The translations under genes were made by a program, and so were the position numbers. Below the pieces are notes generated by a model. It had not been told where the DNA came from and did no database searches. It worked only from the letters and a program-made list of their open reading frames with translations. From Mucilaginibacter sp. MD40 (lineage in GTDB: Bacteria > Bacteroidota > Bacteroidia > Sphingobacteriales > Sphingobacteriaceae): 64,000 nt of DNA. Positions 43,787-52,015 of this stretch are shown one piece after another. Each line of letters opens with the position of its first letter. The stretch's first letter is position 1. The stretch covers positions 4,109,004 through 4,173,003 of the forward strand of contig NZ_NRSW01000001.1 in NCBI RefSeq assembly GCF_002288635.1, read 5' to 3'.

Positions 43787-44514
43787 AACTTTCTTCTCGA
43801 CCTCAACAACAATTCATTCATTTTTTCAAGAAAAGCGTCCTTGTAAAACCGGCCTAAGTTTAAAGTAATATCTTTTTCTAAGGTAACCCGTGTTTGCTCA
43901 ACAGATTTAATCCGGTCATTGTTAATGATGAAGGATTGATGAATTCTCGAAAACTGGTCCATCGGAAGATATTGTTCTGTTTCATTAATGGTCAAATAAG
44001 GCATAATATCACCGGAGGTCAAATGGATCTTGATGTAATTTTGAGCACCTTCTACATAAAGAATTTCATTAATAATCACTTTGACCATCTTGCCTCTGCT
44101 TTCTGTTTTCACAAAAAAGAAATCTCTTTTTTCTTTTTGAGCCGGCCGAGCTGCAATTCCCGTCCGTTGTATGTGCTGAATACATTTGCGAAACCGTGCA
44201 TAGCTGATCGGTTTTAAAAGAAAATCGAATGCCTCCTTTTCAAATGCTTCAAGTGCAAATTCCTGGAAAGAGGTGGTAAATACAATCGTAGTATGCAGGT
44301 TTACTAATCCGGCAAACGCCATGCCTGATAATTCAGGCATTTCTACGTCTAAAAAAGTAATATCGGGCGGATTAGGTCCGGTCACTTCGTTAAGCGCTGT
44401 AAGCGGATTGGTAGAAAATCCCTGTAATTCAAGTCCATCAGTCCGTTCTATATATTCAATCAGCATTTCTATAGAATGATATTCATCATCTACAATATAA
44501 CATCTTAAATTCAT
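43783..44514 (-). CDS. LytTR-family response regulator
   Basis: The 243-aa protein has a CheY receiver (phospho-Asp in PDITFLDVEMPELSG, Lys in FLLKPISY) and a C-terminal LytTR DNA-binding domain (EILYVEGAQNYIKIHL, FSRIHQSFIINNDRIKSV). It is the output of the two-component system with the kinase at 44511-45608, whose stop overlaps its start (ATGA). Position inside the lanthipeptide locus suggests it controls that locus. Confidence 0.93.
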   Translation of the reverse strand: MNLRCYIVDDEYHSIEMLIEYIERTDGLELQGFSTNPLTALNEVTGPNPPDITFLDVEMPELSGMAFAGLVNLHTTIVFTTSFQEFALEAFEKEAFDFLLKPISYARFRKCIQHIQRTGIAARPAQKEKRDFFFVKTESRGKMVKVIINEILYVEGAQNYIKIHLTSGDIMPYLTINETEQYLPMDQFSRIHQSFIINNDRIKSVEQTRVTLEKDITLNLGRFYKDAFLEKMNELLLRSRRKF

Positions 44515-45608
44515 AATTTCACCCTCAGTTCCAATCCGTAACTTTCTTTCTCGTCTTTGATAATTAAATTATATTGATCTTTGTAGCTGAATTCTAAACG
44601 TTTGATTACATTTTTTATTCCAATTGACCTCGTTCGTTTGTAATCTGGTTGATCTCCTTTTAAATTCCAGCTTATAAAACTTAACTCATTTTGGTCGTTG
44701 AGCGTAATATGCAATTTGGCCGCGCCCTGCTTTTTTTTAAGGTAACCATGTTTAAAAATATTTTCGGTAAGCGTTAACAGCACCAAGGGAATAATTTGAT
44801 AAGCTTCAAAATCACCTTCAGCTTCAAAATCAATAAACAATGCGTAGTCATAGCGAAGCTGGTTGATTTCAATGTAATTTTGGATTTGTTCGATTTCCTT
44901 ATCCAATGATGTTTTGCCATTAATACTGACCTCGTTTAACGAAAAACGCATTATATCAACCAATAGTAATACACATTGAGAGGCCTCGCGTGAATGTTTA
45001 GCATAAGTATTGTGAATAAAGCTTAGCGTATTAAAAAGCAAATGTGGATTGATCTGTTGCTGTAAATAAGCATTCATAGCTTCGGCCAGGTTTCTTTCTA
45101 ACTCCGCCTTTTCCTTGAGTGTTACTAACTGCACCGTTTCTGTTTCATGCACACGTTTCCTGAACGAAATAACACGTAGAACAGACCAATAAAGGGTGCT
45201 AAAGCCTATAAAAGAAACTCCTCTATAAATATTCGGTACAAGCAGCTTTTTAACGTATACAATTTGGCTTGGAACAGCATTTTGGGGAAATGCCAGAAAA
45301 AAATCAAGTAAATATTTCAAAATTAAATATACCAGCACTTCGAATAACATCAATACAGGAATCACCAGGTATGATCTGTCCGATTTAATTGCTGATGCAA
45401 GCAATACATGCGCATTGAAATAAAATAGTAAAATATTTAATCCATAATAACAAATGTAATTCTCTAATGAAGCGAAAGTGTCAATGCTAAACCATACAAA
45501 GCTAATTTCATAGGCTATAAAAATAGCCCAGCCCGCAAAATGCTTAAAAAGCAATTTGCCATCCAACTTGCTGAAAAATGCGAATTTGGATTGTAATCCC
45601 ATTGTCAT
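44511..45608 (-). CDS. LytS-type sensor histidine kinase
   Basis: The 365-aa protein has about four transmembrane spans, then the His_kinase domain with the H-box QQINPHLLFNTLSFIHNTY and an ATPase region (NIFKHGYL, GIKNVIKRLEFSY). There is no extracellular sensor, so it may sense a membrane ligand, such as a peptide. The start is at 45608 with a weak leader. It pairs with the LytTR regulator by an ATGA overlap and diverges from the precursor gene. Confidence 0.92.
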   Translation of the reverse strand: MTMGLQSKFAFFSKLDGKLLFKHFAGWAIFIAYEISFVWFSIDTFASLENYICYYGLNILLFYFNAHVLLASAIKSDRSYLVIPVLMLFEVLVYLILKYLLDFFLAFPQNAVPSQIVYVKKLLVPNIYRGVSFIGFSTLYWSVLRVISFRKRVHETETVQLVTLKEKAELERNLAEAMNAYLQQQINPHLLFNTLSFIHNTYAKHSREASQCVLLLVDIMRFSLNEVSINGKTSLDKEIEQIQNYIEINQLRYDYALFIDFEAEGDFEAYQIIPLVLLTLTENIFKHGYLKKKQGAAKLHITLNDQNELSFISWNLKGDQPDYKRTRSIGIKNVIKRLEFSYKDQYNLIIKDEKESYGLELRVKL

Positions 45609-45655
45609 AGCCGGTTATCTTTCTACCGCAAACTGTCGTGCGTGTAACAAAGTTG

Positions 45656-45683
45656 TTGTGTACCCTTTTGTACTCCTAATTTG
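45656..45683 (+). promoter_or_regulatory. Candidate promoter of the precursor peptide gene
   Basis: TTG (45656-45658) is followed after 18 bp by TAATTTG (45677-45683), one base short of TAnnTTTG. It lies 17 bp before the precursor ATG at 45701. Confidence 0.35.
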
Positions 45684-45700
45684 ACTGAAAAGTTATCGCT

Positions 45701-45904
45701 ATGAAAAATTTAATTGTAAAAAACTTCAAAAAGAAAACAAATAAGCTATACAGCTTTACTCATTTGTCGGGTATCAATTCAACCGGTACTCCAACTGATA
45801 CCATAATTGGAGATCCTACCAATACGACAATCACGGTACTGACTACTGTCAGCGGGCCAACACATTTTAATAACCGACAAAATGGGGATAAGCTAAGAGT
45901 GTAA
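45701..45904 (+). CDS. Ser/Thr-rich, Cys-free RiPP precursor peptide candidate
   Basis: The 67-aa peptide has a basic leader-like start (MKNLIVKNFKKKTNKLYSF), then a segment very rich in Thr (residues 25-56 contain 11 Thr and 2 Ser in 32 residues: INSTGTPTDTIIGD, NTTITVLTTVSGPTHF) and a polar tail. There is no Cys anywhere. It lies beside LanB, the LytTR pair, a GNAT and a LuxR gene, so it is the likely LanB substrate. Dehydration without lanthionine closure is implied. The leader matches no published LanB leader that I recognise. Confidence 0.75.
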   Translation: MKNLIVKNFKKKTNKLYSFTHLSGINSTGTPTDTIIGDPTNTTITVLTTVSGPTHFNNRQNGDKLRV

Positions 45905-45935
45905 AGGATGATATTTTTTAGATAATCAAAGTAAT

Positions 45936-47108
45936 ATGCTAAAGGATGAAATGAAGCTCTTGGCGCAATTGGCGGCTGAGTATCTATTGGAGATGGAAAA
46001 TGGAAGCGGACGGTCTTTGGAATACGAGAATGAGCAGAAAGCTCGCATAAGTACGGAATGCTTTCGGATAAAAAAAAGCTGGACTGACCTGTTGTTTAGT
46101 CCGGTTAAAGATCATGTCATGAGACGCTATATCGGGTTTCAACAACAGATCATATTGGAACTAGCAGACAGCCTGTATCAGCAGATTGAAAACAGCAGAA
46201 AAACATCAGCGCAGGAAATTTATCCTTTACTAAATGTTTCTGCTTTTATGCTGGAATGCCTGTTGGGATTAAAAGATTTTCAGCTCCAATATTTTAATAA
46301 TTATATTGATGATGAGGGAAAATTACCTGACGCAGCTATTCCCACCGAAAGAAAGAGAATGACCGAAGCCGCAGAAAAGGTCAGCGCCACACTGCAAAAT
46401 GTGGAATTGGATGTTAAATTAAGGGCTTGCATCTGCGATTATTTAGGGGACATTATTATGATGGAGCCTGATTCTCGCCTTAGGTACCGATCTGTCGAAT
46501 ATCTCATTTCTTTTACCGAAACGATAGCGGTAATGGCTAATTTTTCAGACAACCGGGATCTAACCCAAATTGTTACAGAAGCGCTATTCTATATGAATTT
46601 CAATCATCACAATTTTTGTCAGTGGTACCAGGAAACTATTGAAGTGATAAAATCATCACTTCGGCCAAAGGATCAGCTGCCCATGCTAATGAAACAATTG
46701 CTGGTCCTTAAATCCATGCCGGTAATGACATCTATGAGTTTCGATCCGAAGGTGCAACCGATAAATAGCCAATTGGAAAGCTGGCTAAGTGAATATATCA
46801 GGCACGAAACGGTCCATCTTGAGATGTGTGAGATTGAGCCACCAGATAAAATCGAGTTAAAGCTGACGGTAGCCCAACTGGCATTACTAGTAAGACTTTT
46901 GTATGAAGAGGATGTTTTTGCTATGAAAAACATTGCCGCGTTACTAAGGTTTTTTTCAAATCACTTTATGAGCAAAAAACAAGAACATATTTCCTATGGA
47001 AGTATGAACAAGTTATATTACAGTGGAGATCAATTTACAGGCTATGCAGTCCGGGAACTTTTATTAAAAATGGTCGCAAAAGTCAACAAGATGTTTTTCC
47101 CAACGTAA
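45936..47108 (+). CDS. Large helical protein sharing a C-terminal domain with 48756-49436
   Basis: The 390-aa protein has a long helical N-terminal region (EMKLLAQLAAEYLLEMENG, RTEIS-like charged runs) and a C-terminal domain: KIELKLTVAQLALLVRLLYE, then ISYGSMNKLYYSGDQFTGYA and LLLKMVAKVNKMF. The same C-terminal pattern (KLSVDQ, ISWNSMRKSTY, LEKLIATI) occurs in the 226-aa protein at 48756. It recalls RteC-type regulators of Bacteroides conjugative elements, but I am not sure. It starts 31 bp after the precursor stop with no terminator between, so co-transcription is likely. Confidence 0.7.
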   Translation: MLKDEMKLLAQLAAEYLLEMENGSGRSLEYENEQKARISTECFRIKKSWTDLLFSPVKDHVMRRYIGFQQQIILELADSLYQQIENSRKTSAQEIYPLLNVSAFMLECLLGLKDFQLQYFNNYIDDEGKLPDAAIPTERKRMTEAAEKVSATLQNVELDVKLRACICDYLGDIIMMEPDSRLRYRSVEYLISFTETIAVMANFSDNRDLTQIVTEALFYMNFNHHNFCQWYQETIEVIKSSLRPKDQLPMLMKQLLVLKSMPVMTSMSFDPKVQPINSQLESWLSEYIRHETVHLEMCEIEPPDKIELKLTVAQLALLVRLLYEEDVFAMKNIAALLRFFSNHFMSKKQEHISYGSMNKLYYSGDQFTGYAVRELLLKMVAKVNKMFFPT

Positions 47109-47133
47109 TATAGAATAATAAAACAAATCAGCT

Positions 47134-47709
47134 ATGATTAAAGCAACAAGCAAGGAAAAATCTTTGGTCGTTCGATTACTGACACAATCTTTCATAGACA
47201 ACCAAAGTGTAAATTATATCATACAGCAAGATGATTATAAAATAAAACGCGTTCGTGCGCTTATGGAATATTCTTTTGAAATGTGTTTAAAGTTTGGAGA
47301 CATTTGGATAACTGAACAAGAAAATGGCTGCGCTTTAGTTTTATACCCGCATTTAAAGAAATTCTCTCTTTTAGCGATTTGGTTAGATGTTAAACTAATC
47401 TTCCAGGCTATTGGCATCGCTGACATTTTCAAAGCGCTGAAACGTGAAAGCCTGATCAAAAAGGTCCAGCCAAAAGAGCCCATGGCTTATTTGTGGTTTA
47501 TTGGCGTTGATCCAAGGGCACAGCATGCGGGGCAAGGGAGCCTGCTTTTAGATGATATTATCGAATCGGCAACAAAAAACGGTCTGCCTTTATTTCTGGA
47601 AACGTCCACAACTAGCAATCTTGCCTGGTATAAAAAATTCGCTTTTGAGATTTATGACCAATTGGATTTAGGTTACACGCTGTATTTTCTTAAGCGAACA
47701 ATCCAATAA
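47134..47709 (+). CDS. GNAT-family N-acetyltransferase
   Basis: The 191-aa protein has the GNAT acetyl-CoA site motif A as IGVDPRAQHAGQGSLLLDDI near residues 125-145, preceded by LWF and followed by LETSTTSNLAWYKKFAF. Substrate unknown. Between the precursor unit and the LuxR gene it may acetylate the peptide or protect the host, both inferences. The next gene starts 7 bp after its stop. Confidence 0.88.
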   Translation: MIKATSKEKSLVVRLLTQSFIDNQSVNYIIQQDDYKIKRVRALMEYSFEMCLKFGDIWITEQENGCALVLYPHLKKFSLLAIWLDVKLIFQAIGIADIFKALKRESLIKKVQPKEPMAYLWFIGVDPRAQHAGQGSLLLDDIIESATKNGLPLFLETSTTSNLAWYKKFAFEIYDQLDLGYTLYFLKRTIQ

Positions 47710-47716
47710 TATTGAC

Positions 47717-48631
47717 ATGCTGGTATTCGGGACGCAAATTCATATTGTTACTTTCCTATTTATCGTCCTGGAAACGGGCATGTTCTTTTTTCAACTGTTT
47801 TATTATCTCTTCCGTCCGCAGGACGAGCAGCGCAAATGGTACCTGATCTTGCTTTTCCTCATGCTGTTTTATAATATCACAGGCGGATTGTTTCCTGACC
47901 CTAACATCGGTTTTCCGGTAAGCGTACAACTCATGATAGCTTACGGCAGTGGGTTCCTGATGGCCTCTTATTTCCCTTTTTACTTTTACAAGGCCTTTGC
48001 ATTGCCTTCCCTTCGCTGGCATGCTTATTTTGGAGTGCCCCTGTTTCTTTTTTTGCCTTATATTATTTTTTTTATCGTTGACTTCGCCATAAAAGGCCAT
48101 CTTAACCTAAAATATGGGATGATCGTACCTTTCATTTATGCCATGGTTCTGCTATATGTCATGTTTTGGGCGATCAGGCGTAAATACAATCAGGAACGCA
48201 ACGCGCATCAATACCTGGAAGAAATAGCCATGTATTGCGCCATAACACCATGGGCATCGTTATCGTTTTTTGGCCTGGTCGAAAGCAGTCAGTTGGTAGA
48301 AGTCGTGTGTACCAATACAGGAATAATCGGTATAACCATCCTGGTCATCTGGCGTTCTATTAAAAATGCCCGTCTGGAATATACTCGTTTGTTAGAACTG
48401 GTGAGGGTTGGTGAGGGCACACAGGTTTTTGAGGAAATGTGCTGCTATTATAAATTGACCAGCCGGGAGATCGAGATTGTGCTGCTCGTTCGTCAGGGAC
48501 TAACCTACAAAGAGATTTCCACCAAGCTCTTCATCGCAGGCAAAACAGTTGAAAACCATATCCAACACATCTTCGAAAAGACAGAGGCTAATAACAAGAT
48601 AGCGCTGCTGCATAAACTATTTAATGCCTGA
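47717..48631 (+). CDS. Membrane-bound LuxR-type regulator
   Basis: The 304-aa protein has an N-terminal part with about six or seven transmembrane spans (residues 1-210) and a C-terminal LuxR HTH: YKLTSREIEIVLLVRQGLTY, KEISTKLFIAGKTVENHIQH, IFEKTEANNK. A membrane-anchored HTH protein of this type could sense an extracellular signal such as the peptide product. It is coupled to the GNAT gene. Confidence 0.88.
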   Translation: MLVFGTQIHIVTFLFIVLETGMFFFQLFYYLFRPQDEQRKWYLILLFLMLFYNITGGLFPDPNIGFPVSVQLMIAYGSGFLMASYFPFYFYKAFALPSLRWHAYFGVPLFLFLPYIIFFIVDFAIKGHLNLKYGMIVPFIYAMVLLYVMFWAIRRKYNQERNAHQYLEEIAMYCAITPWASLSFFGLVESSQLVEVVCTNTGIIGITILVIWRSIKNARLEYTRLLELVRVGEGTQVFEEMCCYYKLTSREIEIVLLVRQGLTYKEISTKLFIAGKTVENHIQHIFEKTEANNKIALLHKLFNA

Positions 48632-48755
48632 TATTTTAGTATAGTGGTTTCTACTTATTATGCCAAATGAGGGAATTTACCTATTGTTAGCCAGCCACTT
48701 TTCTGCCCAAATTTGCGGAACAAATAATAATTTTTGCAATGAGCTAGAATAGAGC

Positions 48756-49436
48756 GTGGTTATGGAAAAGGCATTATTTACAAATAAATACCCATATGCG
48801 TGGTTAGACGAGATCATCGATTTTACCCTCAACCCGCAGCAAACTGATGTTGCTGCTTTACAGGTTCAGCAATTGATCACGATAGAATTGCGATTCCGGG
48901 AAGATCTCCAGGAAGTGTTTCGCCAATTAAAAGCGGGCACATTTTTCCTTTTATCTTCCAAAAAATTAAACGTTGTTGTCAACCATTATTATGATGCGCT
49001 CCTCTTACTGGAACGCCAGGCAATGGTTAACCTCGCCGCCTATCCGGGCGATCAGCCCTTAACGGTTACCGGCGAAAATATCCTGATGGCTATACAGGAT
49101 TTGAAAGCTGCCATTATCAAGCGCTTTGGCTTGATTGTTACTGGCGATGGAAAAGATAGCCCTGCCGCTGAGGGCAATGTGCTAACTAAAATATTCTGTA
49201 AGTTGAGCGTCGACCAGATCGGCATCATTTTAAAAGCTGCCGACGACACCCGGCTGATTATTGCAAGCTCGCTAAGTCTGATCTTCCGTTCAATTGTTCC
49301 CTTTCTCTCCACCGAGAAGTCCAAACGTATCTCCTGGAACAGCATGCGAAAAAGCACCTACCACATGGAACAGCATGATAAAGATGTTGCCATCGAAGCC
49401 CTTGAAAAATTGATTGCCACAATCAGGGGGTATTAA
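48756..49436 (+). CDS. Helical protein with the same C-terminal domain as 45936-47108
   Basis: The 226-aa protein has a helical N-terminal part (YPYAWLDEIIDFTLNPQQ) and ends in KLSVDQIGIILKAADDTRL, ISWNSMRKSTYHMEQHDKDV, ALEKLIATIRGY, aligning with the tail of the 390-aa protein upstream. The N-terminal parts do not look related. It is the last gene of the lanthipeptide side and is followed by a strong terminator. A regulatory (RteC-like) role is a guess. Confidence 0.7.
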   Translation: MVMEKALFTNKYPYAWLDEIIDFTLNPQQTDVAALQVQQLITIELRFREDLQEVFRQLKAGTFFLLSSKKLNVVVNHYYDALLLLERQAMVNLAAYPGDQPLTVTGENILMAIQDLKAAIIKRFGLIVTGDGKDSPAAEGNVLTKIFCKLSVDQIGIILKAADDTRLIIASSLSLIFRSIVPFLSTEKSKRISWNSMRKSTYHMEQHDKDVAIEALEKLIATIRGY

Positions 49437-49459
49437 TTAACCACTACATTGACAGGATA

Positions 49460-49488
49460 GGTCAGCGAGAAATCGCTGGCCTTTTTTT
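49460..49488 (+). terminator. Intrinsic terminator with GAAA tetraloop
   Basis: A 9-bp stem (49460-49468 with 49473-49481, one G-U pair) closes a GAAA loop and is followed by seven T. It ends the 48756 gene and separates the lanthipeptide side from the transfer region. Confidence 0.92.
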
Positions 49489-49968
49489 GTAAAATATACA
49501 TTGGTAAATATCTGATTATCAATAGAGTGCAAGGGGTGCAACAGGGGTGCAATAAAAAGTTGAACTTTTTGGCCATCCCAAAACGCTGTTGTTTTGCTCT
49601 CACCAAATCATTGATACTATAATCAAAATGAGATGGCACGAACGTTATTTGACATACAGGAATGAAACATTATCCGGCCAACAACCGGAAATTTCGCGAA
49701 GGTGAGCGTAAAGCCGCAATACCCGAAAGCGCGAAGGCAGGCGAGGGCCCGGATCGTAGGATCCGACGCGAGTAATTCCGACTCTTTACATATATCGGCA
49801 GAAATGAATTATCGGGATCGATACCCGCTGCCGGTACTCAGAAAAATTATTCCTGGACTATTTTCATGATTTTTTTGTAATCGTCTTTTATTTTTTGCCG
49901 GCAAGTGTGATTTTTTTCTAAAGCACCGCTTACCTCCGGCTACTTTTTTTACTTCAAAATAATCATTT
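49489..49968. other. Intergenic region before the transfer module
   Basis: About 480 bp without a convincing gene. The middle (49680-49790) is GC-rich, with repeated gcgaagg units and a 6-bp inverted repeat (cggatc 49750-49755 / gatccg 49760-49765). The end is T-rich before the primase gene. It could hold an origin or a promoter for the mob/tra genes. Confidence 0.45.
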
Positions 49969-50910
49969 ATGGCTAATTTATTAACAGCGAAAGAGCTCAA
50001 AGAGCAGGCCTCCCTGGTTGACCTGCTAAGCCGTTTGGGCTACCAGCCCGTTCCCAAACGCGGGCGGGAAAAAATGTACATCAGCATGCTCAGGGACAAC
50101 GATACCCAGCCATCTTTTAGTGTAAATGACGACCTGGGCGTATGGTTTGACCATGGCGCAGGGAAAGGCGGCAACATCATTGATTTCGGCCTGGCCTACT
50201 GGAAAAACCTGGGGTTTAACGAGGTCGTTAAAAAGATACAGCAGGTTTGTTTACTGGAACAGGTTCAGCATAGATTGCCACGTCCACGAAAACCAATGAA
50301 AGTTCATCATGTCGTCGAACGGGTAAAACCTCTAGGTGTTCATCCGGCCATAACAGATTACCTGAAAAGCCGTGGTGTTTACGATGTAGCAAAATTCTAC
50401 CTGAGCGAAGTATATTACTACATAGAAGATGATAGCGATGTCCGCAAGCATTATTTCGCAGCGGGCTGGCTCAACGAAAATAACGCATGGGAAGTGCGGA
50501 ACCGCTACTTTAAAGGGTGCATGGGCCACAAAGGAATAACTATTATACCCGGTCACCCCAAAAAGGCAGCTGTTTTTGAAGGTTTTATAGATTTCCTAAG
50601 CTGGCGTTTTGAAAACCCGGACGCTGACCACAGCATTATTGTGCTTAACACCTTAACTTTATTACAGCAAGGGATCGTCAGGGCAAAAGCCTTTTCATCG
50701 CTTGATATCTATTTTGACCGGGATAAGGCGGGTAAAGCGGCCAGCCGTGATTTTATCAAAGCACTGCCTTATGCGACTGACCGTTCGGCGATTTATGAGG
50801 GCTTTAATGATTATAACGATAAGATCAAGGCACAGCTAAAAGTGTCTGAAATGCCGCAAAGAACTCAAGTAGATTTCTTTGCAAACGTTAGAGTTCCTTT
50901 TGAAAGGTAA
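49969..50910 (+). CDS. CHC2/Toprim-type primase-like protein
   Basis: The 313-aa protein resembles the mobile-element primases that head mob regions. The N-terminal CHC2-like part has KMYISMLRDNDTQPSFSV and WFDHGAGKGGNIIDF. The C-terminal Toprim-like part has AAVFEGFIDFLSW and the acidic pair in IYFDRDKAGKAASRDFI. It may prime the transferred strand. No zinc Cys/His set is clear. The truncated methylase gene follows 5 bp later. Confidence 0.85.
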   Translation: MANLLTAKELKEQASLVDLLSRLGYQPVPKRGREKMYISMLRDNDTQPSFSVNDDLGVWFDHGAGKGGNIIDFGLAYWKNLGFNEVVKKIQQVCLLEQVQHRLPRPRKPMKVHHVVERVKPLGVHPAITDYLKSRGVYDVAKFYLSEVYYYIEDDSDVRKHYFAAGWLNENNAWEVRNRYFKGCMGHKGITIIPGHPKKAAVFEGFIDFLSWRFENPDADHSIIVLNTLTLLQQGIVRAKAFSSLDIYFDRDKAGKAASRDFIKALPYATDRSAIYEGFNDYNDKIKAQLKVSEMPQRTQVDFFANVRVPFER

Positions 50911-50915
50911 GTTTC

Positions 50916-51167
50916 ATGAGTTTAACGCTTGACCAATACCTGAATACTGTAATTGAGGGCGATTGCCTGGAGGTCATGGGTTGGTTTCCCGATAATTCCA
51001 TCGATCTGATATTATGTCACCTACCATATGGAACAACTATTAATCCCTGGAATGTCTCGATTAATTTTGATCGTCTATGGCAACGTTATCGGCGCATCAT
51101 CAAATCTAATGATCTTATCGCAGCATTGACCGGGGCAGAGCTACCCAATCTACGGTGTCATGGGTGA
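50916..51167 (+). pseudogene. Truncated, mutated DNA adenine methylase (N4/N6 class)
   Basis: The 83-aa frame is the N-terminal part of a type II-style DNA methyltransferase: VIEGDCLEVMGWFPDNSIDL (motif X-like), then ILCHLPYGTT. The catalytic motif should be DLPYG or DPPY. Here His replaces Asp (GAC to CAC). It then ends early, lacking the rest of the SAM-binding and target regions. It lies directly before the oriT-like hairpins and is non-functional. Confidence 0.75.
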
Positions 51168-51192
51168 ATCACCGATTTGCTTATGGATAATT

Positions 51193-51259
51193 CCGTTGCT
51201 TTTGCAACGGCAAGATGTCTTTTTGTTTCACAAAAAGTCTCTTGCCCTCCCGGGGGGAG
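51193..51259 (+). other. oriT candidate: three consecutive hairpins
   Basis: Upstream of mobC lie, in order, CCGTTGC-tttt-GCAACGG (51193-51199/51204-51210), GGCAAGA ... TCTTGCC (51209-51215/51240-51246) with an inner stem CTTTTTG/CAAAAAG (51219-51225/51231-51237), and CTCCC/GGGAG (51247-51251/51255-51259). The first two share GG 51209-51210, so they can be alternative folds. Such hairpins next to mob genes mark transfer origins. The nick site cannot be placed. Confidence 0.65.
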
Positions 51260-51286
51260 TTAAAAAAATTCGCAACTCATTTTTTC

Positions 51287-51697
51287 ATGGAACGCAAAAA
51301 GAAATTGATGGGCAGGCCACAATTGGCGGCAGGTAAGCGAACTAAGTTCATCAATGTCAGGTTCACCGAAGGCGAGTTCAGGGAGGTAACTGCACTGGAA
51401 AAAGAGTTGGGTGTCTCCAAAACCGAATTGATCCGTATGCGGGTCCTGTCTAATGCGAAAAAAGCGGTAATAAATGCCAGGGAATTGATCAAAAATATGG
51501 ACGGGGTCGGCGCCGAGATGGGTCGAATCGGCAACAATATCAATCAATTAGCCAAGCATGCCAATACTTTGAAACTAAAAGGCCAGCTATCACCACAGGT
51601 CATCCAAAACTTTAACGACCTGTTTGAAGAATATATCCAAATCCAGCAATCCCTGGAAGCCGCACTTCGAAAAATCATCAGAGCTATGGCAATTTGA
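51287..51697 (+). CDS. mobC: MobC-type relaxosome accessory protein
   Basis: ATG 51287 gives 136 aa (an earlier in-frame ATG at 51215 lies in the hairpin region). A basic N-terminus (MERKKKLMGRPQLAAGKR) is followed by a ribbon-helix-helix-like part and the MobC signature MGRIGNNINQLAKHANTLK near residues 90-110. MobC opens DNA at oriT and helps the relaxase. It lies between the oriT candidate and the relaxase. Confidence 0.9.
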   Translation: MERKKKLMGRPQLAAGKRTKFINVRFTEGEFREVTALEKELGVSKTELIRMRVLSNAKKAVINARELIKNMDGVGAEMGRIGNNINQLAKHANTLKLKGQLSPQVIQNFNDLFEEYIQIQQSLEAALRKIIRAMAI

Positions 51698-51706
51698 TGG
51701 GACGGT

Positions 51707-52000
51707 GATATAGGGGTAGCGTGTTATAGTGTTATAAAGAACTAAAGATATCGGGTTATGAGGTTACCGTGTTAAGCCGGTATAAAGTTATTCAGTTAGA
51801 ACGGTACATCGTTATCTTGTTCAGGTGGTGTTATAATGTTACCGTGATATCATGTTACGTCGTTATAATGTTACAACGTTAGCGCGTTATCCGGATCGGT
51901 CGATCCTTTGGTATTGCGTTATACAGCCCGGCTGATATCGCGTTATCCAGTTCCCCGGTAATAGCGTTATACTGCTAGCCGTTCAGCCGTTACAGCGTTA
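51707..52000 (+). repeat. 8-bp-periodic GTTA array, 37 units
   Basis: From 51707 to 52000 a unit starting with G recurs every 8 bp: 15 units (51707-51819), a +3 slip, 19 units (51830-51974), a -1 slip, then 3 units (51981-51997). Position 1 is G in all 37 units. GTTA is exact in 20. Four are GATA, four GGTA, three GTTC, two GATC, and the other four are GAAC, GCCC, GTAA and GCTA. Bases 5-8 vary, with T common after GTTA. The spacer between mobC and the relaxase is filled by it. No known CRISPR, iteron or coding pattern fits an 8-bp period. Confidence 0.85.
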
Positions 52001-52015
52001 TAAATGCCCGCAGCC

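Noticed and set aside
51707-52000. CRISPR array or simple iterons for the 8-bp repeats
   Set aside because: Units are 8 bp with no long identical repeat or spacer, and no cas or rep gene is near.
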